From an uncultured Clostridia bacterium (GTDB taxonomy: Bacteria > Bacillota > Clostridia > Oscillospirales > Oscillospiraceae): 64,000 nucleotides of DNA. The position numbers and the translations under genes are program-made. Positions 47,983 to 57,716 of this stretch are shown one piece after another. The stretch spans positions 109,424-173,423 of the forward strand of contig CAMKGX010000001.1 in assembly GCA_946412355.1 (NCBI GenBank). The letters are read 5' to 3'. The notes beneath the pieces were generated by a model that was not told the DNA's origin, ran no database searches, and saw only the letters and a program-made list of their open reading frames with translations. Position 1 is the first letter of the stretch. Each line of letters begins with the position of its first letter.

Positions 47983-48816
47983 ATGTTACAGAGAATACTT
48001 GTGGCCGTGGTGGGCATCCCCGCCCTGCTGTTCATTCTGTGCTGGCTGCCCCACTGGGCCACCGCCGCGCTGCTGGCGGCACTGTGTGTGGTGGCGGCCC
48101 ATGAGCTGCTGTCCGCCGCCTGCGCCAAGCCCATCGCCTCCCGCTGGTTCGGCATCGCCGCCATTTTGGGCGTGCTGGTCACCTTTTCGCCCTATTGGGC
48201 CACCCATAGCGACACCGCCATGGTGCTGATGCCCTGGCTGTTCGCCGCCTTTTTGGTGCTCCTGTTTGTGGCGCTGGTGGTGGAGCACGGCAAGAAGGAC
48301 GCCCTGCGGTTTTTTGACGTGTGCGTCATTTTGGTGGCCGGCGTGGCGATTCCCCTGGCTCTGGGCTGTCTGCTGCGACTGCGGCTGCTGGACTACGGCG
48401 CCGGCATGGTGCTGATCCCCCTGGTGGCCGCCTTTTCCTCCGACACCATGGCCCTCTTCACCGGCATGGCCCTGGGCAAGCACAAGCTGGCCCCCCACGT
48501 CAGCCCCAACAAGACCCGGGAGGGCGCTCTCGGCGGCATCGCCGGCGGCATGGTGGGCATGGTGCTGTTCCGTATCATCTTCTTCCTGGTGACGGAGGTG
48601 CAGCTCCATATTCTGTGGTGCATCCTGCTGGGCCTGGTGGGCGCTGTTATGGGCCAGCTGGGCGACCTGGTGTTCTCCTGCATCAAGCGGGAGTATGGCA
48701 TCAAGGACTACGGCCGCCTGCTGCCGGGCCACGGCGGCGTGCTGGACCGGTTTGACAGCGTGATTTTCGCCGCGCCCGCCATCTGGATGTTGCTGCGGTA
48801 TATCCCTCTCTATTAA
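47983..48816 (+). CDS. cdsA: Phosphatidate cytidylyltransferase
   Basis: SPNKTREGALGGIAGG…KDYGRLLPGHGGVLDRFDS signature. Confidence 0.95.
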   Translation: MLQRILVAVVGIPALLFILCWLPHWATAALLAALCVVAAHELLSAACAKPIASRWFGIAAILGVLVTFSPYWATHSDTAMVLMPWLFAAFLVLLFVALVVEHGKKDALRFFDVCVILVAGVAIPLALGCLLRLRLLDYGAGMVLIPLVAAFSSDTMALFTGMALGKHKLAPHVSPNKTREGALGGIAGGMVGMVLFRIIFFLVTEVQLHILWCILLGLVGAVMGQLGDLVFSCIKREYGIKDYGRLLPGHGGVLDRFDSVIFAAPAIWMLLRYIPLY

Positions 48817-48826
48817 GGAGCAAATC

Positions 48827-49969
48827 ATGACGAAAACCATCTCCCTGCTGGGCTCCACCGGCTCCATCGGCCGGCAGACGCTGCAGGTGGTGCAGGAATT
48901 GGGCCTGCAGGTGGCCGCGCTGACGGCCAATGAAAACGTGGATTTGATGGAGCAGCAGGTGCGGCAGTTTCAGCCGCGCCTTGCTGTGCTTTATCGGCAG
49001 GACGCCGCCGATGTGCTGCGCCGGCGCCTGTCCGACGTAGACGTGGAGATTGCCTGGGGTATGGAGGGCCTGGTGAAGGCCGCCTCCCTGGACGAGGCCG
49101 ACACGGTGGTGACGGCGGTGGTGGGCAGCGTGGGCTTGCAGCCCACCCTGGCGGCCATCGCCAAGGGCAAGCGCATCGCCCTGGCCAACAAGGAGACGTT
49201 GGTATGCGCCGGCGAGCTGGTGATGGACGAGGCGGACCGCTGCGGCGCGGAGATTATCCCCGTGGACAGCGAGCATTCCGCCATCTTCCAGAGCCTCCGG
49301 GGCTGCCGGAGCAAAAAGGAGATCCGCCGTCTGATCCTCACCTGCAGCGGCGGCCCCTTCTTCGGCAAAACCTATGAGGAGCTGGAATCCATGGGCCCCG
49401 GGGACGCTCTAAAGCACCCCAACTGGTCCATGGGCGCCAAAATCACCATCGACAGCGCCACACTGATGAATAAAGGCCTGGAGATTATCGAGGCCATGCG
49501 GCTCTACCGCCTGCCCCTTTCCCAGGTGGACGCAGTGATTCACCGCCAGAGCATCGTCCACTCCCTGGTGGAATACGTGGACGGGGCCATGATTGCCCAG
49601 CTGGGCACGCCGGACATGAAACTGCCCATCCGCTACGCCTTCACCTATCCCCACCGCGCCCCCACGCCGGAGCCTCCGCTGGATTTGCTGCAATGCGGCA
49701 GCCTGACCTTCCACAAGCCGGACGAGGACGCCTTCCGCTGCCTGAAAATCGCCCGGCAGTGCGCCGCCCAGGGCGGCACCGCCACCACAATTATGAACAG
49801 CGCCAACGAGGAGGCGGTGATGCAGTTCCTTCGGGGTGAGATCGGCTTCAACGACATCCACCGCCGGGTGGAAGCTGCCCTTGATGCCGTGGCGGTGAAA
49901 TATCAGCCAAGCCTGGCGGATATACTGGAAGCAGACCGTCTTGCCCGGCAAGCGGTACTCCATTCTTAA
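48827..49969 (+). CDS. dxr: 1-deoxy-D-xylulose-5-phosphate reductoisomerase
   Basis: ISLLGSTGSIGRQTLQVV…LANKETLVCAGELV…PVDSEHSAIFQSL…HPNWSMGAKITIDSATLMNKGLE. Confidence 0.97.
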   Translation: MTKTISLLGSTGSIGRQTLQVVQELGLQVAALTANENVDLMEQQVRQFQPRLAVLYRQDAADVLRRRLSDVDVEIAWGMEGLVKAASLDEADTVVTAVVGSVGLQPTLAAIAKGKRIALANKETLVCAGELVMDEADRCGAEIIPVDSEHSAIFQSLRGCRSKKEIRRLILTCSGGPFFGKTYEELESMGPGDALKHPNWSMGAKITIDSATLMNKGLEIIEAMRLYRLPLSQVDAVIHRQSIVHSLVEYVDGAMIAQLGTPDMKLPIRYAFTYPHRAPTPEPPLDLLQCGSLTFHKPDEDAFRCLKIARQCAAQGGTATTIMNSANEEAVMQFLRGEIGFNDIHRRVEAALDAVAVKYQPSLADILEADRLARQAVLHS

Positions 49970-49984
49970 ATAAGGACGGAAACT

Positions 49985-51055
49985 ATGACGATTGTATATA
50001 TTCTGGCCGCCATTTTGATTTTCGGCTTTCTGGTGGCCATCCATGAGTTGGGCCACTTTACGGCGGCCAAGGCCTGCGGTGTGCGGGTCAATGAGTATTC
50101 CATCGGCATGGGGCCCGCCATCTGGCAGAAGCAAAAAGGGGAGACGCTGTACTCCCTGCGGCTCATCCCCGCCGGCGGCTACTGCGCCATGGAGGGGGAG
50201 GAGGAGAGCTCTGACGATCCCCGGGCGTTGAACCATAAGGGCTTCTGGGCCAAGCTGCTGGTGTTCGTGGCGGGCTCCGCCACCAACTTCATTGCCGGAT
50301 TTTTGATGATCCTGCTGCTCTACGCCGGGGCCCAGGGGTTCTATACCTCCCGCATCGTGGCGTTTGCCCCCGGCTGCCCCCTTGAGCAGGCGGGGGGCCT
50401 CCAGGTGGGCGATCGCATTCTGGCCATCGACGGCGAGCGGGTCTACGTGTACAGCGACGTCAGCCTGCTGCTGGGTATGAACACCGACGGCACCTTCGAC
50501 CTTGTGCTGGACCGTGACGGCCAGCGCGTCACCCTCCGGGACTACCCCATGGAGCGCCGGGAGTATCTGGATCAGAACGGCAACCCCTATACCGGCTTCG
50601 GCCTCCATTTCGGCGCCGAGCCCGCCAATTTCGGCGCCCGGGTGGCCTATAGCTGGTATAACGCCATCGACTTTGCCCGCATGGTGCGCCTGTCGCTGAA
50701 AATGATGGTCACCGGCCAGGCCAGCGTCCGGGATATGAGCGGCCCCGTGGGCATCGTCAACACCATGACCGAGGTGGGCAAGCAGTCCGCCTCCACCGCC
50801 GAGGCCATTGAAAACATCGTCTATATCGGCGCGCTGCTGGCAGTCAACCTGGCGGTGATGAACATGCTGCCCATCCCCGGGCTGGACGGCGGCAAGGTGC
50901 TGTTTTTGGTGATAAATGCCGTTTCCATGGCCCTTTTCCGCCGCCAGGTGCCGGAAAAGTTCGAGAATTATATCCACCTGGGCGGCCTGGCGCTGATGCT
51001 CTTGCTGATGGCGCTGGTGACGTTCAGCGACGTGTGGAAGCTGTTTCAGAGGTAA
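49985..51055 (+). CDS. rseP: RIP metalloprotease RseP
   Basis: AIHELGHFTAAK HExxH; PDZ domain; NMLPIPGLDGG. Confidence 0.95.
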   Translation: MTIVYILAAILIFGFLVAIHELGHFTAAKACGVRVNEYSIGMGPAIWQKQKGETLYSLRLIPAGGYCAMEGEEESSDDPRALNHKGFWAKLLVFVAGSATNFIAGFLMILLLYAGAQGFYTSRIVAFAPGCPLEQAGGLQVGDRILAIDGERVYVYSDVSLLLGMNTDGTFDLVLDRDGQRVTLRDYPMERREYLDQNGNPYTGFGLHFGAEPANFGARVAYSWYNAIDFARMVRLSLKMMVTGQASVRDMSGPVGIVNTMTEVGKQSASTAEAIENIVYIGALLAVNLAVMNMLPIPGLDGGKVLFLVINAVSMALFRRQVPEKFENYIHLGGLALMLLLMALVTFSDVWKLFQR

Positions 51056-51061
51056 AATGAT

Positions 51062-52099
51062 ATGAGCAAGCAAATTATGGTGGGCGGTGTGCCCGTGGGC
51101 GGCGGCGCCCCGGTGGCCATCCAGTCCATGTGCAATACAAAGACGGAGGACGTGGCCGCCACTGTGGCCCAGATCCACGCCCTGGAGGACGCGGGCTGCG
51201 AGATCATCCGTGTGGCGGTGCCCACCATGGAGGCCGCCCGGTCCATCGGCGCCATCCGCCGGGAGATTCATATTCCCCTGGTGGCCGACATCCATTTCGA
51301 CTATCGCCTGGCCCTGGAATGTGCCCGGCAGGGGGTGGATAAGATCCGCATCAATCCCGGCAATATCGGCGGGCAGGACCGTGTGCGGGCCGTGGCGGAC
51401 GAGTGCCGCAGCCGCCACATCCCCATTCGCATCGGCGTCAACGGCGGCTCTTTGGAAAAGGAGCTGCTGCACAAGTACGGCGGCGTCACCGCCCAGGCGC
51501 TGGTGGACAGCGCCCTGCACCATGTACAGCTATTGAACGATGCCGACTTTGACGATATCTGCATCTCCGTCAAGTGCAGTAATGTGGCGGTGAACATGGA
51601 GGCCTATACCATGCTTGCCGCCCAGACGGACTATCCCCTCCACCTGGGCGTCACTGAGGCCGGCACCCCCACCATGGGCATCATCAAGTCCGCCATCGGC
51701 ATCGGCGGCCTGCTGTGCCGCGGCATTGGCGATACCATCCGCGTCAGCCTCACCGCCGACCCGGTGGAGGAGGTCTATGCCGCCAAGCGCATCCTGTCTG
51801 CCGCCGGGGTGCGCCAGATGGGGCCCAACCTTATCGCCTGCCCCACCTGCGGCCGCACCAAGTATGACATGATTCCCATCGCCAACGAGGTAGAGCGGCG
51901 GCTGCAAAACTGCCGCAAGAATATCACCGTAGCTGTTATGGGCTGCGTGGTCAACGGCCCCGGCGAGGCCCGGGGCGCCGATGTGGGTATCGCCGGCGGC
52001 GACGGCGAGGGCCTGGTATTCCGTAAAGGCGAAATCCTTTACAAAGTACCCCAGGAAAAGCTGGTAGACGCCCTCATGGAGGAGATTGACAAGCTGTAA
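51062..52099 (+). CDS. ispG: (E)-4-hydroxy-3-methylbut-2-enyl-diphosphate synthase
   Basis: VAIQSMCNTKTEDV…INPGNIG…CPTCGRTKYD…VMGCVVNGPGEARGADVGIAGG. Confidence 0.97.
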   Translation: MSKQIMVGGVPVGGGAPVAIQSMCNTKTEDVAATVAQIHALEDAGCEIIRVAVPTMEAARSIGAIRREIHIPLVADIHFDYRLALECARQGVDKIRINPGNIGGQDRVRAVADECRSRHIPIRIGVNGGSLEKELLHKYGGVTAQALVDSALHHVQLLNDADFDDICISVKCSNVAVNMEAYTMLAAQTDYPLHLGVTEAGTPTMGIIKSAIGIGGLLCRGIGDTIRVSLTADPVEEVYAAKRILSAAGVRQMGPNLIACPTCGRTKYDMIPIANEVERRLQNCRKNITVAVMGCVVNGPGEARGADVGIAGGDGEGLVFRKGEILYKVPQEKLVDALMEEIDKL

Positions 52100-52122
52100 A
52101 CCGCAGAAAGACGGAAAGAGAT

Positions 52123-55100
52123 ATGTGCGATAGTAAACCGTTTTTTACATTCTTTGAGAGCTTTGTGCCGCCCCGTGAGGTGCGGTTGCTGCTCCACGAC
52201 GCCCGGGTGATGGGCGGCGTCATAGACGCCGAGAGCCGCACCATGGAGCTGGAGATTGCCGCCGGGGAGGAAATCCCCGAGGCCGCCCAGTCCACCATCC
52301 GCCACCTGTTGATGGACCACTACCAGATTAAGCAGCTTCGCCTGACCTTCCGCACCGCCGCCCAGGAAAAGGCCGCCAAGGGCGGCGACATCATCATGGG
52401 CAAGGAGATCAAGGGCAAGGCGGTGCCCATGGAGGGCGACAATCTGAAGGTGGGCGGCATCGTGGTGGAGGGCAAGGTCTTCGCCGTGGAGAGCTACGAG
52501 ACCCGCCGCCCCGGGCTGTGGTGCCTCACCTTCGACATGACCGACTACCACGGCTCCGTCTCCGCCCGGCTCTATACCCAGGAGAAGGAGGCCCAGGCCC
52601 TGGGCAGCGCCCTTTCCGTGGGTATGTGGATACGGGTCCAGGGCTACCTGGAGTTGAGCCGTGACGGCAAGGACGTGCAGCTACGTCCCCAGAATATCAT
52701 GAAAATCACCCACGAGGCCCGGATGGACGACTATCCGGAGAAGCGGGTGGAGCTGCACCTTCATACCCAGATGAGCAATATGGACGCCCTCACCAACACC
52801 GCCAGCGTCATCAAGCAGGCCATTTCCTGGGGCCATCCCGCCATCGCCATCACCGACCACGGCGTGTGCCAATCCTTCCCGGATGCCTGGCATACCGCCA
52901 AGGGTAAAATAAAAATACTTTACGGCATCGAGGGCTATTTCGTCAACAATCTGGACGACAGGATCGTGGTCCACGGCACCCAGGACCAGCCCTTTGAGGA
53001 CGAGATTGTCTGCTTTGACATTGAGTCCACCGGCCTGGACGTCACCACCGAGGCCATCACCGAGATCGGCGCCGTGGTGCTGAAAAACGGGGATATTACC
53101 GACCGCTTCCAGACCTTTGTCAACCCCGGCCGCCGCCTGACGCCGGAGATCATCGGCCTTACTGGCATCACCGACGCCATGCTCGCCGACGCCCCCCAGC
53201 CCGCCGAGGCTCTCCGCAGCTTCCTGGACTTCGTGGCCGGCCGTCCCCTGGCGGCCCACAACGCAGAGTTCGACATCGGCTTCATCCGTGCCGGCTGCCG
53301 CGAGGCGGGCCTTGAGTTCCACCCCACCTATGTGGACTCCCTCATTCTGGCCCAGAACCTGCTGCCGGAGCTGAGCAAATACAAGCTGGACATCGTGGCG
53401 GAGCACCTGGACCTGCCTGCCTTCAACCACCACCGGGCCAGCGACGACGCCGGCATGGTGGGCTATATGCTCATCCCGTTCTTCCAACGCATGCGGGACG
53501 AGCTGGGCATCGACCATCTACAGCAGATCAACGAAAAGATGCTGGCCCTGCGTCCCCAGGGCAGCAAGACCCACCGCTTCCCCAAGCACATCATCATTCT
53601 GGCCAAGAACAAGCTGGGCCTCAAGCACCTCTATCAGCTTGTCACCGCCTCCAATTTGAAGTACTTCCGCCGGGTGCCCATCATCCCCAAGACGGAGCTG
53701 ATTGCCCACCGGGAGGGCCTGATTATCGGCTCTGCCTGTGAAGCGGGAGAGCTTTACAGAGCTATTGCCGACCATAAGGACTGGGATGAGCTCAAGCGCA
53801 TCGCCTCCTTCTACGACTATCTGGAAATCCAGCCGGTGTGCAACAATATGTTCATGGTGCGCCACGGCGACGTGCCCGATGTGGAGGCCCTGCGGGAGAA
53901 TAACCGCCTCATCGTCCGCCTGGGCGAGGAGCTGGGCAAGCCCGTCTGCGCCACCGGCGACGTCCATTTCCAGGAGCCGGAGGACGAGATTTACCGCCAC
54001 ATTCTGCTGGCCAGCAAAAAGTTCGACGACGCCGACGAGAGCCTGCCCATCTACTTCAAGACCACCGCCGAGATGATGGAGGAGTTTGCCTACCTGGGCG
54101 AGGAAAAAGCCCATGAAGTGGTCATTGATAATCCCCGGAACATCGCCGACCAGATTGAGGAGATCGAGCTGCTGCCCGCCGGCACCCTGTTCCCGCCCCG
54201 GCTGGAGAACTCCGAGCAGGAGCTGAACCAGCGCGTGTGGGACAAGTGCCACGAGCTGTACGGCGAAAACCCGCCCCAGCTTATCATCGACCGGCTTAAC
54301 GTGGAGCTGAAAAGCATCCTGGGCAAGTACGACGTGGTGTACATGTCGGCCCAGAAGCTGGTGCAGCGCAGCCTGGAAAACGGCTATCTGGTAGGCTCCC
54401 GAGGCAGCGTAGGCTCGTCGCTGGTGGCCTATATGTCGGGCATCACGGAGGTCAACTCCCTGCCGCCCCACTACCGTTGCCCCCAGTGCCGCTACGTGGA
54501 GTTCAACCAGGACCCCCAGTACGGCTGCGGCGCCGATATGCCGGACAAGAACTGTCCCCACTGCGGCACCAAGCTGGTGAAGGACGGCTTCGACATCCCC
54601 TTTGAGACCTTCCTGGGTTACGGCGGCGGCAAGGTGCCGGATATCGACCTGAATTTCTCCGGCGAATACCAGTCCCGGGCCCATCGCCACGCCATCGAAA
54701 TGTTCGGCGAGACCCAGGTGTTCCGCGCCGGCACCATCGGCACCCTGGCGGATAAAACCGCCATCGGTTACGTGCTGAAATACAAGGAGGAGCGGGGTCT
54801 GGAATTCGGCAACGCGGAGTTGAAGCGGCTGGCCACCGGCTGCGTAGGCGTCCGCCGCACCACCGGCCAGCACCCCGGCGGCCTGGTGGTAGTGCCCGAC
54901 GATATGGACGTGGAGGACTTCACCGCCGTGCAGCACCCCGCCGACGACCCCAAGTCCGACCAGTGCACCACCCATTTTGAATACCACTGCATGGAGGACA
55001 ACCTCCTAAAGCTGGACATGCTGGGCCACGATGACCCCACCATGATCAAGTACCTGGAGGAATACACCGGCGTCAACGCCCGCACCATCCCTCTGGACGA

Positions 55101-56070
55101 TGCGGACACCATGAGCATCTTCACCTCCTCCAAGGTCCTGGGCTATGAGCATGACGAGATTTTGGGGGAAACCGGCGCCGTGGCCATCCCGGAGTTCAAC
55201 ACCCGCTTCACCCGCGGCATGCTGATGGACACCAAGCCCACCAATTTCAATACCCTTGTTCGCCTGTCCGGCTTCAGCCACGGCACCGACGTGTGGATGG
55301 GCAACGCCCGGGAACTGATCGTCAGCGGCACCGCCTCCGTTTTGGAGACGGTGGGCTGCCGTGACGACATCATGCTCTACCTCATCTCCATGGGCCTTGA
55401 CCCCAAGATGTCCTTCAAAATCATGGAGGCCGTCCGTAAAGGCAAGGTGAAAAAGGGCGGCTTCCAGGACGGCTGGGAGGAGGCCATGCGGGAGCACAAC
55501 GTGCCCGACTGGTACATCGGCTCCCTGGCCAAGATTGGCTACCTGTTCCCCAAGGCCCACGCCGTGGCCTATGTGATGATGGCCTTCCGCATTGCCTGGT
55601 TCAAGGTGCACCGCCCCCTGGCGTTCTACGCCGTGTTCTTCTCCATCCGCGCCAAGGCCTTCGACGCCGAGTATTGCTGCGCAGGTCTCGACGCGGTGAA
55701 GCGGAAAATCAAGGAGATCGAGAACAACAAGGACGCCACCGACGTGGAGCAGAACCTGATGGTGACGCTGGAGGTGTGCTACGAGTTCTATCTCCGCGGC
55801 TTCCACTTTGACACCATCGACATCATGCACTCCGACGCCACCATGTTCAAAATCACGGAAAACGGCCTTCTGCCGCCCTTCGTCACCGTCCACGGTCTGG
55901 GCGAGGCGGCGGCGCTGGACACGGTGGCCAAGCGGGAAGGGAAGACCTTCATCTCCATCGAGGAGTTCTCCACCTGCTGCAACAAGTTGTCCAAAACCCA
56001 CATCGAGCAGCTCAAAGCCCTGGGCGCCTTCGCCGGTATGGCGGACACCTCCCAGGTCAGCCTGTTCTGA
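52123..56070 (+). CDS. polC: DNA polymerase III, PolC-type alpha subunit
   Basis: 1315 aa; OB fold, PHP (VELHLHTQMSNMDA), exonuclease (CFDIESTGLD), GGGKVPDIDLNFSGEYQ. Confidence 0.97.
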   Translation: MCDSKPFFTFFESFVPPREVRLLLHDARVMGGVIDAESRTMELEIAAGEEIPEAAQSTIRHLLMDHYQIKQLRLTFRTAAQEKAAKGGDIIMGKEIKGKAVPMEGDNLKVGGIVVEGKVFAVESYETRRPGLWCLTFDMTDYHGSVSARLYTQEKEAQALGSALSVGMWIRVQGYLELSRDGKDVQLRPQNIMKITHEARMDDYPEKRVELHLHTQMSNMDALTNTASVIKQAISWGHPAIAITDHGVCQSFPDAWHTAKGKIKILYGIEGYFVNNLDDRIVVHGTQDQPFEDEIVCFDIESTGLDVTTEAITEIGAVVLKNGDITDRFQTFVNPGRRLTPEIIGLTGITDAMLADAPQPAEALRSFLDFVAGRPLAAHNAEFDIGFIRAGCREAGLEFHPTYVDSLILAQNLLPELSKYKLDIVAEHLDLPAFNHHRASDDAGMVGYMLIPFFQRMRDELGIDHLQQINEKMLALRPQGSKTHRFPKHIIILAKNKLGLKHLYQLVTASNLKYFRRVPIIPKTELIAHREGLIIGSACEAGELYRAIADHKDWDELKRIASFYDYLEIQPVCNNMFMVRHGDVPDVEALRENNRLIVRLGEELGKPVCATGDVHFQEPEDEIYRHILLASKKFDDADESLPIYFKTTAEMMEEFAYLGEEKAHEVVIDNPRNIADQIEEIELLPAGTLFPPRLENSEQELNQRVWDKCHELYGENPPQLIIDRLNVELKSILGKYDVVYMSAQKLVQRSLENGYLVGSRGSVGSSLVAYMSGITEVNSLPPHYRCPQCRYVEFNQDPQYGCGADMPDKNCPHCGTKLVKDGFDIPFETFLGYGGGKVPDIDLNFSGEYQSRAHRHAIEMFGETQVFRAGTIGTLADKTAIGYVLKYKEERGLEFGNAELKRLATGCVGVRRTTGQHPGGLVVVPDDMDVEDFTAVQHPADDPKSDQCTTHFEYHCMEDNLLKLDMLGHDDPTMIKYLEEYTGVNARTIPLDDADTMSIFTSSKVLGYEHDEILGETGAVAIPEFNTRFTRGMLMDTKPTNFNTLVRLSGFSHGTDVWMGNARELIVSGTASVLETVGCRDDIMLYLISMGLDPKMSFKIMEAVRKGKVKKGGFQDGWEEAMREHNVPDWYIGSLAKIGYLFPKAHAVAYVMMAFRIAWFKVHRPLAFYAVFFSIRAKAFDAEYCCAGLDAVKRKIKEIENNKDATDVEQNLMVTLEVCYEFYLRGFHFDTIDIMHSDATMFKITENGLLPPFVTVHGLGEAAALDTVAKREGKTFISIEEFSTCCNKLSKTHIEQLKALGAFAGMADTSQVSLF

Positions 56071-56084
56071 CACAATACATAAAG

Positions 56085-56116
56085 AAAGCGCCCCGGCTGT
56101 ACCGGGGCGCTTTTCC
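56085..56116. terminator. Bidirectional intrinsic terminator
   Basis: AAAGCGCCCCGG-CTGTA-CCGGGGCGCTTTT. Confidence 0.85.
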
Positions 56117-56126
56117 TATGCAATAA

Positions 56127-57053
56127 TTACACTTTTTCCGCGTCTTTCTTCTTGATCGGGAACTCCAACTGGGCCAGTATCACCGCGATGAACATGATGA
56201 CGCAGCCCGCGTACTCCCGGGGCGTCATCTTCTGATGGAGAATCAGCGCCCCGGCGATCACGGCGAATACGCTCTCCAGGCTTAGCAGAATGGTGACCAC
56301 CGTGGGGTTGGAGTCCTTTTGGGCCAGGATCTGCAGCGTGTAGGCCACGCCGCTGGAGAACACGCCCACGAACAAAATGGGCACCGCACATTCCCACACC
56401 GCGTTCCAATCGGGATGGCTGAACAGCACCATGCCGATGGCGGACACCACGCCGCACACAAAGAACTGGGCGCAGGACAGCTTGATGCCGTCCACCGTGG
56501 CGGTAAAGTGGTCAATGATGAGAATGTGAGCGGCAAACACCACCGCGCAGCAGAGAATCAGTAAATCGCCGGGTGCCAGGGAGAAGTCCCCCTTGATGCA
56601 CAGCAAGTACAGCGCCACCACCGAAAGACCCACCGCGATCCACACCGGCAGACTGGCCTTCCGCTTGAAAAACAGGCCGAAGACCGGCACCAGCACCACG
56701 TACAGCGCCGTGATGAACCCGGCCTTGCCCGCGTCCGTGCCGGCGCCGATGCCCGCCTGCTGGAAGTTGGAGGCCACGCCCAGGGCCAGGCCGCACCATA
56801 GGCCGCCCCACATAAGCTGCTTGCGGTCCTGCTTTTTCTCCGCCTCGGTGGGCCGGGGCGTATCCTTGTTGAAGCGGTCAAAAATCCGTATGATGATCAG
56901 CAGCACCACCACCGCCACCGCGCTGCGCAGGGCGTTGAAGGTAAAGGCATCGATCTTGTCGGACACCACGTCCTGGGCCACGAAGGCCGTGCCCCAGATG
57001 AGGGCGGCCAGGATGGGGAACACCACCTGCCGCACCTGGTTCGTCTTTTTCAT
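56127..57053 (-). CDS. DMT family transporter (EamA domains)
   Basis: ILAALIWGTAFVAQDVVSDKIDAFTFNALR; 10 TM; LESVFAVIAGALILHQKMTPREYAGCVIMFIAVILAQ. Confidence 0.92.
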   Translation of the reverse strand: MKKTNQVRQVVFPILAALIWGTAFVAQDVVSDKIDAFTFNALRSAVAVVVLLIIIRIFDRFNKDTPRPTEAEKKQDRKQLMWGGLWCGLALGVASNFQQAGIGAGTDAGKAGFITALYVVLVPVFGLFFKRKASLPVWIAVGLSVVALYLLCIKGDFSLAPGDLLILCCAVVFAAHILIIDHFTATVDGIKLSCAQFFVCGVVSAIGMVLFSHPDWNAVWECAVPILFVGVFSSGVAYTLQILAQKDSNPTVVTILLSLESVFAVIAGALILHQKMTPREYAGCVIMFIAVILAQLEFPIKKKDAEKV

Positions 57054-57056
57054 GGG

Positions 57057-57713
57057 TTATGCCTCGTCTTTCTTGTCGTCGGGGGTGACGGGATTCACGT
57101 GCCACTTGAACTTGTTCTCCGTGCCGTGGAGCAGCCGCACGATGTTCTCCCGGTGGCAGTATACCACCAGCGCCGCCATAAACAGCGCCAGACCCGTATA
57201 CACCCAGTTGTGCCCCAGGAAAAAGTACACCGTAATGGGCAGGCTCACCGCCGCCGCCAGAGAGCCCAGGGACACGTACCGCGTCAGCGCCCACAGCAGC
57301 ATGAACACGCCCCAGGCCACCAGGGCCACCTTCCAGCCCAGCAGGATGGCCAGCATGCTGCCGGAGAGAATGCCCTTGCCGCCTTTGAAGCCGAAAAACA
57401 CCGGGAACACATGGCCCAGCTCGCAGCCCAGGCCGCCCAGCAGCACACCCAGCGTCCAGTCGCCGAAGAGGTGGGAGAACATGAAGCCGCCGATGAGGCA
57501 GGCCACCACCGTCTTGCCCATGTCCAGGCCGATGACCATCAGCGCGTATTTGGCGCCGTAGGTGCGGTAGAAATTGGTAAGGCCGGCGTTGCCGCTGCCG
57601 TGCTTGCGCACGTCATCCTTGATGATAAAGTGAGAGGTCATCACAGAGCCATTGATGCAGCCCAGCAGATAGGACACCAGCACGATCACACAGGTGACGA
57701 ATACCCGAAACAT
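57057..57713 (-). CDS. plsY: Glycerol-3-phosphate acyltransferase PlsY
   Basis: YLLGCINGSV…RKHGSGNAGLTNFYRTYG…GHVFPVFFGFKGGKGI. Confidence 0.95.
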   Translation of the reverse strand: MFRVFVTCVIVLVSYLLGCINGSVMTSHFIIKDDVRKHGSGNAGLTNFYRTYGAKYALMVIGLDMGKTVVACLIGGFMFSHLFGDWTLGVLLGGLGCELGHVFPVFFGFKGGKGILSGSMLAILLGWKVALVAWGVFMLLWALTRYVSLGSLAAAVSLPITVYFFLGHNWVYTGLALFMAALVVYCHRENIVRLLHGTENKFKWHVNPVTPDDKKDEA

Positions 57714-57716
57714 GGT

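Noticed and set aside
49409-51523. 704-aa antisense ORF opposite dxr/rseP/ispG
   Set aside because: Spans three well-recognised genes on the other strand; compositional artefact.
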